A DNA stretch of 10,573 bases, taken from positions 3,355,051-3,365,623 of the forward strand of contig CP070700.1 of NCBI GenBank assembly GCA_020349865.1, given 5' to 3'. This DNA is from Desulfobacteraceae bacterium (lineage in GTDB: Bacteria > Desulfobacterota > DSM-4660 > Desulfatiglandales > Desulfatiglandaceae). The position numbers and the translations under genes were made by a program. This document shows positions 5,299 to 10,573 of this stretch, in pieces. The notes under the pieces were generated by a model, which worked only from the letters and a program-made list of their open reading frames with translations, was not told the DNA's origin and did not search any database. The first letter of the stretch is position 1, and each line of letters opens with the position of its first letter.

Positions 5299-6837
5299 AT
5301 GCCTCAGAATAGAAAAGGCAAGATATACCTCGTAGGCGCCGGACCAGGCGATCCCGGGCTTCTTACATTAAAAGCGAAAGAATGCCTGTCTCAGGCCGAT
5401 GTGGTCATTTATGACAACCTGGCCAACCGGGCTTTTCTTGAATACGCGGATCCCAATGCCGAGTTGATATATGTAGGTAAAAAAGGCGGCGATCATACAA
5501 TGAGTCAAGAAGACATCAACTCGCTGATCATTGAAAGGGCTCGAAAAGGACAGGTCGTTGTTAGGCTCAAGGGAGGAGATCCTTTTATTTTTGGCAGAGG
5601 CGGTGAGGAGGCCCTGGAACTGGCTGATGCTGGATTGAATTTTGAGGTGGTGCCGGGGATAACCTCTGCAATTGCCGTACCGGCCTATGCGGGAATTCCC
5701 TTAACCCACCGGGATTACACATCCACGGTGGCCTTCATAACAGGCCATGAGGACCCCCGCAAAGAAAAATCAGAAATTGCGTGGGATAAGCTGGCAACGG
5801 GTGTCGGCACTTTGCTCTTTCTGATGGGGGTAGGGAATTTGCCGCACATAGCTGAAAGCCTGATGAAACATGGAAGATCTCCGGAGACTCCCGTTGCAGT
5901 GATCCGCAGCGGAACAGTTTGCGAGCAAAAGACCATTAAGGGAACCCTTAAAGATATTGAGCGGTTAGCTAAGGACAACGACATTACACCACCGGCCATT
6001 ATCGTGGTGGGCGATGTGGTCGGCCTTAGCGAAAAACTCAACTGGTTTGAAACAAGGCCGCTTTTTGGAAAGAGAATCATTGTCACCCGGGCCAGAGAGC
6101 AGGCAAGTGGCTTTCTCGCAGGACTCGCTGAGTTGGGCGCGGAATGTATCGAGTTTCCCACCATTGAGGTGGTGCCACCGGAAAGTTGGGATTCGCTCGA
6201 TCGCGCCATTGAAGCCATTGAAAGCTACCATTGGTTGCTCTTCACGTCTGTAAATGGGGTGAAGTACTTTTTAAGAAGACTGGAGATTCTGGGGAAAGAT
6301 GTGAGGGATCTCAAGGGATTAAAAATCGGGGCGATTGGTCCCAAAACAGCCGAAATTTGGCAGCGCTTTGGGATCAGACCGGATTTAATGCCTGCTGAGT
6401 ACCGGGCCGAGGCGGTAGTGGCGGATTTTCAAAAATGGGGAGTGAAAGGGGCAAGGATTTTACTCCCAAGAGCAGAAAGTGCAAGAGAGATCCTCCCTGA
6501 GGAACTACAAAAGATGGGCGCCCACGTTAACGTGGTGTCGGCCTACCGTACGGTCAAGCCTGATCATGATACAGTGCGGGTGAGGGAGATGTTTGAAAAA
6601 GGCGCCATAGACATGGTGACCTTTACCAGTTCTTCCACGGTTAATAACTTTGTTCAGATGTTTGAAGCCGATGGTCAGAAATTGCAGAGGTGGATGTCCT
6701 CAGTGGCAGTAGCCTGCATCGGACCCATCACCGCAAAGACCGCTCAGGAGAATGGTTTCAAAGCAAGTCTGGTCCCGGCTGAGTACACGGTTGAATCTCT
6801 GACGGACAGCATTGTGCAGTATTTTTCGTCCCAGTGA
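5299..6837 (+). CDS. cobA-hemD: Fused uroporphyrinogen-III C-methyltransferase / uroporphyrinogen-III synthase
   Basis: This 512-residue protein joins two consecutive enzymes. Residues 1-245 are a CobA/SUMT methyltransferase: [17 protein letters not shown] (10-26) for SAM binding, [17 protein letters not shown] (88-104), [21 protein letters not shown] (118-138, catalytic cleft), [14 protein letters not shown] and [11 protein letters not shown] (231-241). After the linker [13 protein letters not shown], residues 260-512 are a HemD-type synthase of two similar lobes, with the weakly conserved but typical [44 protein letters not shown] and ACIGPITA blocks. HemD closes hydroxymethylbilane into uroporphyrinogen III, which CobA methylates to precorrin-2, leading to siroheme, cobalamin and, in sulfate reducers, the siroheme-dependent heme route. 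The ribosome binding site is GAAGG (5285-5289), 9 bases before the ATG and overlapping the hemC stop. Such fusions are well known in Deltaproteobacteria and Firmicutes. Confidence 0.95.
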   Translation: MPQNRKGKIYLVGAGPGDPGLLTLKAKECLSQADVVIYDNLANRAFLEYADPNAELIYVGKKGGDHTMSQEDINSLIIERARKGQVVVRLKGGDPFIFGRGGEEALELADAGLNFEVVPGITSAIAVPAYAGIPLTHRDYTSTVAFITGHEDPRKEKSEIAWDKLATGVGTLLFLMGVGNLPHIAESLMKHGRSPETPVAVIRSGTVCEQKTIKGTLKDIERLAKDNDITPPAIIVVGDVVGLSEKLNWFETRPLFGKRIIVTRAREQASGFLAGLAELGAECIEFPTIEVVPPESWDSLDRAIEAIESYHWLLFTSVNGVKYFLRRLEILGKDVRDLKGLKIGAIGPKTAEIWQRFGIRPDLMPAEYRAEAVVADFQKWGVKGARILLPRAESAREILPEELQKMGAHVNVVSAYRTVKPDHDTVRVREMFEKGAIDMVTFTSSSTVNNFVQMFEADGQKLQRWMSSVAVACIGPITAKTAQENGFKASLVPAEYTVESLTDSIVQYFSSQ

Positions 6838-6947
6838 CCTTAAAGGGCACTTAAAACCTGCCCAGGGTAAACCTGAAATCCCAGGCCCAGAAGCCAGAAG
6901 ACGGTATGTCTATCAAAGAAGATGAGCCAGCGTTTCGTTTTGTTCTT

Positions 6948-8237
6948 TCACCTCAACGGCTGATTAAAATAGCCGAGTTTAAGATCCGGAAATTCTTTCT
7001 CCAATATAGCAACCATTCTTTTCATACCCATTGCCTGTGAGGCGGCGTCAGGCATTCGTTCCATATAAAGCTGGGAATCAATGTTGAGATTTTTTAAATG
7101 AATGAAGTTTATGCCTGTTTTTTTTATCATTTTCATCATGGCCTCAATTTCCTCTTCCTGGTCGGTAATTCCGGGGAAGACGAGGTAGTTTATCATGGTG
7201 TAGAGTCCCATATCTCGTGATAATGAGATGGAGGCCACCACATCCTCGAAATCATAACCTTTCGGGCGATAATAGGCCCTGTAAAGCTCAGGCTGAGCAC
7301 TGTTGAGGCTGATCCTGATGGAGTCCAGGCCACTTTTTGCAATCAAACGAATACGTTCTGGCCAACTACCATTGGTATTGAGATTGATGGTGCCTTCCGC
7401 CGTCTGTCTCCTTATCTCCTTAATGCCCTCAGCGATAAGCCTATGTTCAATAATGGGTTCTCCTTCACAGCCCTGACCAAAGCTTACGATAGCCTCCGGA
7501 GCGCCATTCAGATGCTCAACCGCCAATAAGACAATCTCTTCCTTGGAAGGGGTGAAGGAGATTCTTTGGTGAGACGCATCGCATGAGAGGTCGGGTTGAA
7601 GCGAAAGACAGCCGAGACAGGCGGCATTGCATGCTCGACTAACGGGTAGTGGGGCTTCCCACCTCCTTAAGAACAAATTCTTGGCCGCAAAACAGTGGTT
7701 TTTTGTGGCGCAATTGATGAGATGCTCAACAAGTGCCCCGGATGCATGCTCTCTTTGATATTTTCCTATGGCAGGAACAAGCTCCCTGTCATCATAATTC
7801 CTGGGATCCCATTTGTGGTTGTATTCGATCCTAAACCCGGCTACCCAATATGCTTCATTCTTGAAACCCACTGCCGTGTAAGCCCACATGGGCAGGGTAT
7901 AGGATTTCTGGCTGTAGTCCACGGCTGGCAGGTGACTCCGTACCAAACCGGGTTCGAGGAAAACAGCCACCGCATAACATTTTGTGACAACACCATCAAT
8001 CGTGACTTCAGACACGGTCTTGAATTCGCCCGTAGCCGGGTCTAAACCAATGGGGGGGCAATCAGGAATATAGAAGAGTTTGCTGAATTCCGGCAACGGA
8101 ATGAGATCTTCTGCTTTCAGATCATCCGGGGAAGACCCCAAAAAACCTGCCATCCGGAAATCAGGATGATCAAAGATCTGGCCCTCGGAATCTGCATAAA
8201 GCATATGAGGAAGTTTGCTTAGGTCCTTGCTTTTCAT
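6948..8237 (-). CDS. Radical SAM protein with an N-terminal domain of unknown function
   Basis: This 429-residue protein carries CNAACLGC, giving the CxxxCxxC iron-sulfur motif at Cys203, Cys207 and Cys210. Radical SAM core features follow: SFGQGCEGEP (252-261) in the position of the SAM-binding GGEP-type motif, INLNTNGSWP (284-293), IRISLNSAQPELYRAYYRP (307-325) and a late strand around 375-383. Residues 1-190 form an N-terminal region that I cannot assign to a named domain (PLPEFSKLFYIPDCPPIGLDPATGE, broken here as PLPEFSKLFYIP and PPIGLDPATGE). Further cysteines at 176, 182, 219 and 257 flank the core and might bind another cluster. No SPASM or B12 domain is obvious. It resembles an uncharacterised family I associate with deltaproteobacteria; substrate and reaction are unknown. 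It converges with cobA-hemD and is divergent from the kinase gene, with an inverted repeat in its probable leader. No strong ribosome binding site precedes the ATG. Confidence 0.85.
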   Translation of the reverse strand: MKSKDLSKLPHMLYADSEGQIFDHPDFRMAGFLGSSPDDLKAEDLIPLPEFSKLFYIPDCPPIGLDPATGEFKTVSEVTIDGVVTKCYAVAVFLEPGLVRSHLPAVDYSQKSYTLPMWAYTAVGFKNEAYWVAGFRIEYNHKWDPRNYDDRELVPAIGKYQREHASGALVEHLINCATKNHCFAAKNLFLRRWEAPLPVSRACNAACLGCLSLQPDLSCDASHQRISFTPSKEEIVLLAVEHLNGAPEAIVSFGQGCEGEPIIEHRLIAEGIKEIRRQTAEGTINLNTNGSWPERIRLIAKSGLDSIRISLNSAQPELYRAYYRPKGYDFEDVVASISLSRDMGLYTMINYLVFPGITDQEEEIEAMMKMIKKTGINFIHLKNLNIDSQLYMERMPDAASQAMGMKRMVAILEKEFPDLKLGYFNQPLR

Positions 8238-8280
8238 GGAGTATTTTTTCTCAGCGTTGCGAATAAGCCTTTTGCATTGG

Positions 8281-8318
8281 TTTAAGCCCCAATTGAGCCA
8301 AGCTCAATTGGGGTTAAA
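8281..8318. promoter_or_regulatory. Long inverted repeat in the divergent intergenic region
   Basis: CCCCAATTGAGC (8287-8298) and GCTCAATTGGGG (8302-8313) are perfect 12-base arms around a CAA loop. The flanks TTTAA(G) and TTAAA extend the symmetry with one bulged G. There is no T-run on either side in either direction, and neither neighbouring gene would end here, so a terminator is unlikely. It could be an operator shared by the radical SAM and kinase genes or, transcribed on the minus strand, a stable stem near the 5' end of the radical SAM message. Confidence 0.6.
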
Positions 8319-8342
8319 GCATAACTTTTCAATCTATATAAT
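8314..8342 (+). promoter_or_regulatory. Candidate promoter with perfect -10 box for the kinase operon
   Basis: TATAAT (8337-8342) is a perfect -10 box. The hexamer 17 bases upstream, TTAAAG (8314-8319), is a weak -35 formed by the right flank of the inverted repeat. It overlaps the minus-strand candidate, so the two directions could compete. Confidence 0.3.
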
Positions 8343-8361
8343 TTAGCATCGGGAACTTCAA
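8333..8361 (-). promoter_or_regulatory. Candidate sigma-70-type promoter for the radical SAM gene
   Basis: Read on the minus strand, TTGAAG (8356-8361) and TATAGA (8333-8338) are separated by 17 bases; each matches the consensus at four of six positions. The predicted transcript would begin just ahead of the long inverted repeat. The prediction rests on sequence alone. Confidence 0.35.
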
Positions 8362-8371
8362 GCTTAACCTG

Positions 8372-8401
8372 TTGACCACAAACCCGTTTTGTGAATAAAA
8401 T
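8372..8401 (+). promoter_or_regulatory. Candidate sigma-70-type promoter upstream of the histidine kinase, with spacer dyad
   Basis: TTGACC (8372-8377) and TAAAAT (8396-8401) are separated by 18 bases; each matches consensus at five of six positions. The start codon is 47 bases further on. The spacer contains an inverted repeat, CACAAA (8377-8382) and TTTGTG (8388-8393), in the place a repressor operator might occupy. Confidence 0.45.
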
Positions 8402-8448
8402 ACCAGAAAAATAGCAAGACAAATATATAGACTGAATTCTTATCATTT

Positions 8449-9897
8449 ATGGTACTCCAAAAAGACAGCACACAATCAGAGGGAAGGCAATTCCGACTCG
8501 TAAAATTTTTTGCCTATGCGAGTTTCATTGTCCTCATTATATTCAGTTTTCCCTTCTCAGTGGTCATATCCCAACAGGCCAAAGATATCCTCATGAAAAG
8601 CTACGAAAATTATGCCCTGTTGCTGGGCGAGAATCTAAACCACCAAGTTTTTCAAAACTTTGTTATACCCGTCAAAAAGCGATTTGGTAAAATCATTCTC
8701 AGGGAGAAAGAGCAACGTGAGTGGATGGACCGGATTATAAGGACCACGATCCACAGTTTCAAAATAGACTTGGTCAACATCTATCAAACCGACGAAGCGT
8801 TGATCGCCTACAGTACTGATTCCAGGCTGATCGGCAAGAAGGTAAAGGCTACTTTAGGGTATAGAAAGGCGGTCAAAGGAGATCATTCTTCAGGTCTCAT
8901 TTCTGGGGCAGATTATCTTTGGGGGCTTGGCATAGAAAGGATAGGGGGGGAGAAAAAACTCAGGACGTATATTCCCTTCAGAGATGTGGACCCGTTCACC
9001 GGCGACAAGGGATATGTTGGAGGTGTCTTTGAACTGATTCAAGATCTGACCAAAGAATATGAGTCCCTCGTCAAATTTCAGTATCTCATATTCGGACTTT
9101 CTATCCTCATTATGGGTCTAATATTCGTGGCACTTCTTCTGATTGTCCACAAAGCGGAGGGAATCATAGAGAAAAGAGCCAAAGAGCAAAGGGAGCTTGA
9201 GTCACAACTGAACCATGCTGAGCGCCTTGCTGCCTTGGGTCAAATGGTCGCCGGGGTTTCCCACGAGATCAGAAATCCTCTGGGGATAGTCCGGAGTACA
9301 GCAGAACTATTAGGAGGGATGCCTGGTTCCACCGAGGCGCAAGAAAAGCTTTCACGCGTAATCATTGACGAATCAAGCAGATTAGACAACATTGTCACGG
9401 AGTTTTTAGATTACGCACGTCCCCAGGAACCTAATTTTCAGGAGTGTTACCTGGAAGAAATTATCAACAAAAATCTCCAGTTCCTCGGCCCGGAATTTGA
9501 TAAGGGAAATATATCTGTACGTGATAATATTAACGGCAGATCTTTTAGGCTCAGAGCTGACCCACAACTCCTCTATAGGGCGTTCCTCAACATTTTTATG
9601 AATGGTATTCAAGCCATGGAAAATGGCGGTACTATAACGGTGGATGTGACGGAAAAAAAGGGCCATTATGTGGTGAGCATTGAGGATACAGGTTACGGGA
9701 TTGGCCAGGAAAACCTCAACAGAATCTTTGATCCCTTTTTTAGTACCAAGGACAAGGGAAGCGGCCTTGGAATTTCCATTGTCAAAAATATTATTGAAGG
9801 TCATAAGGGTTCCATACGGATCGAGAGCACGGTCGGAGATCCGCAAGGCCAGGATAATACGGGAACAAAGGTTTTTATTATATTGCCAAAAGGATAG
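8449..9897 (+). CDS. Membrane sensor histidine kinase (NtrB-like)
   Basis: This 482-residue kinase has membrane segments at about 19-40 and 212-233 enclosing a roughly 170-residue extracytoplasmic sensor region. Its pattern (LVNIYQTDEALIAYS, then IGKKV, then LRTYIPFRD and GYVGGVFEL) suggests a Cache/PAS-like fold. A short coiled coil (234-260) leads to the HisKA helix with VSHEIRNPLG, placing the phosphorylated residue at His272. The HATPase domain shows the N box LNIFMNGIQAM (380-390), G1 box DTGYGI (413-418), F box FDPFF (427-431) and G2 box GSGLGISI (437-444). All catalytic boxes are intact. An in-frame TAG at 8428-8430 limits the start, and the ATG at 8449 has no Shine-Dalgarno sequence. 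The regulator gene 47 bases downstream is the presumed partner. The signal sensed cannot be read from the sequence. Confidence 0.94.
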   Translation: MVLQKDSTQSEGRQFRLVKFFAYASFIVLIIFSFPFSVVISQQAKDILMKSYENYALLLGENLNHQVFQNFVIPVKKRFGKIILREKEQREWMDRIIRTTIHSFKIDLVNIYQTDEALIAYSTDSRLIGKKVKATLGYRKAVKGDHSSGLISGADYLWGLGIERIGGEKKLRTYIPFRDVDPFTGDKGYVGGVFELIQDLTKEYESLVKFQYLIFGLSILIMGLIFVALLLIVHKAEGIIEKRAKEQRELESQLNHAERLAALGQMVAGVSHEIRNPLGIVRSTAELLGGMPGSTEAQEKLSRVIIDESSRLDNIVTEFLDYARPQEPNFQECYLEEIINKNLQFLGPEFDKGNISVRDNINGRSFRLRADPQLLYRAFLNIFMNGIQAMENGGTITVDVTEKKGHYVVSIEDTGYGIGQENLNRIFDPFFSTKDKGSGLGISIVKNIIEGHKGSIRIESTVGDPQGQDNTGTKVFIILPKG

Positions 9898-9911
9898 ACG
9901 ATAAAGTCGGA

Positions 9912-9925
9912 ATGCGGTATGCGGA
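9912..9925 (+). repeat. Short tandem repeat ATGCGGT/ATGCGGA between kinase and regulator
   Basis: Two 7-base units, ATGCGGT and ATGCGGA, differing in the last base, are followed by a further ATG. They lie in the 47-base gap before the regulator gene. No function is evident. Confidence 0.4.
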
Positions 9926-9944
9926 TGTGAAGGAAACGTGAAAT

Positions 9945-10573
9945 ATGGAAACGATCCTGATTGTGGACGACGAAAAAAATTATCTGCTCGTTCTCGAGGC
10001 TTTATTGGGGCCTGAAGGCTATGAAATCATTGCAACAGAAAATGCCCACGACGCCCTGCGTTCAGTCCGGGAAGCAGATCTCGATCTGATCATTACTGAT
10101 ATGAAAATGCCGGGCATGAACGGGATGAAACTACTGGATGAATGCAAGAGAATGAAGCCCGAGCTTCCGGTTATCATTATGACGGCTTACGGGACCATCG
10201 AAATGGCCGTAGAGGCCATGAAAAAGCATGCCTATGATTACATAACCAAGCCTTTCCAAAACGAACAGCTTAAGCTGACCATTAAAAAGGCACTGGAGAA
10301 TTACCGTCTTATAAAAGAAAACAAATTCCTAAGCCAGGCCCTTTCAGATCGCTTCCAATATAGGAATATGGTGGGCAAGAGCAAACCTTTACTTAAGGTC
10401 TATGATATGATTGATAAGGTGGCTCAATCAAAGGCATCTGTGCTTATCACAGGGCCTTCAGGCACAGGAAAGGAACTCATTGCCAAGGCCATTCACTATA
10501 GTGGTTCGCGAAGGGACCGCCCCTTTGTCTCTGTCAACTGCGGCGCCTTAACAGAAACCCTTTTGGAGAGCGA
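9945..10573 (+). CDS. Sigma-54-dependent response regulator, NtrC family (3' truncated by window edge)
   Basis: The frame is open from the ATG at 9945 to the window end, giving the first 209 residues. A receiver domain (about 1-118) has the acidic pair Asp8/Asp9, the phosphoacceptor Asp52 in LIITDMKMPG, Thr80 in IIMTAYG and Lys102 in ITKPF. After a linker, the AAA+ sigma-54 interaction domain begins at about 140 (NMVGKSKPL). Its Walker A motif is GPSGTGKE (170-177), where GESGTGKE is the usual form, followed by NCGALTETLLES, the start of the block that normally precedes the GAFTGA loop. The rest of the AAA+ domain and the DNA-binding domain lie outside. Phosphorylated by the upstream kinase, it should drive sigma-54 promoters from remote sites. 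AAGGAA (9930-9935) serves as ribosome binding site, about 10 bases before the start. The target genes are unknown. Confidence 0.93.
   Translation, partial: METILIVDDEKNYLLVLEALLGPEGYEIIATENAHDALRSVREADLDLIITDMKMPGMNGMKLLDECKRMKPELPVIIMTAYGTIEMAVEAMKKHAYDYITKPFQNEQLKLTIKKALENYRLIKENKFLSQALSDRFQYRNMVGKSKPLLKVYDMIDKVAQSKASVLITGPSGTGKELIAKAIHYSGSRRDRPFVSVNCGALTETLLES

Noticed and set aside
6838..6947. Terminator between the convergent cobA-hemD and radical SAM genes
   Set aside because: The best pairing, GGGCA (6845-6849) with TGCCC (6859-6863), has five pairs and a 9-base loop with no T-run after it on either strand.
8281..8318. Bidirectional terminator
   Set aside because: The flanking genes diverge from this region, so none ends here, and no T-run follows the stem on either strand.
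1..10573. CRISPR array, tRNA, rRNA, phage or defence system
   Set aside because: No regularly spaced repeats, no cloverleaf-like sequence and no proteins of these classes were seen on either strand.

Overview
The window looks like the chromosome of a sulfate-reducer-type deltaproteobacterium (Desulfobacterota). This is an inference from gene content and order: an NfeD/slipin pair, hemC next to a fused cobA-hemD, an uncharacterised radical SAM protein of a kind I associate with that phylum, and an NtrB/NtrC-type histidine kinase and sigma-54 activator pair. No rRNA or other taxonomic marker is present. Apart from one small insertion element, the window is ordinary, densely coding chromosome.

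Layout. Positions 1-237 hold the 3' end of a uracil-DNA glycosylase gene. It overlaps nfeD (230-1543), a membrane serine protease, which is followed 15 bases later by its usual partner, a slipin (1559-2293). A 163-base spacer with a weak imperfect hairpin leads to a small, highly charged protein with two tandem Rho_N-type domains (2457-2999), closed by a good intrinsic terminator (3042-3070). ispD (isoprenoid synthesis) follows.

The 429-base gap between ispD and hemC is mostly filled by a 297-base non-autonomous element (3959-4255). It has 12-base perfect terminal inverted repeats starting GTAA, a 33-base subterminal inverted repeat with two mismatches, and a perfect 8-base target duplication (CAAAGTGA). 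These features fit an IS66-type MITE. Next come hemC (4341-5285) and the cobA-hemD fusion (5299-6837), which together take porphobilinogen to uroporphyrinogen III and on to precorrin-2, the entry to siroheme, cobalamin and the siroheme-dependent alternative heme route.

A convergent gene on the minus strand (6948-8237) encodes a radical SAM protein with a roughly 200-residue N-terminal domain of unknown function. The divergent region upstream of it (8238-8448) carries a 12-base perfect-stem inverted repeat and candidate promoters for both directions. The rightmost genes are a membrane histidine kinase (8449-9897) and a sigma-54-dependent response regulator (9945 to the window edge, truncated), a probable two-component operon.

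The strongest unexpected find is the MITE with its intact target duplication. Second are the divergent inverted repeat and the uncharacterised radical SAM protein beside it. I see no CRISPR array, tRNA, rRNA, phage genes or recognisable defence system.
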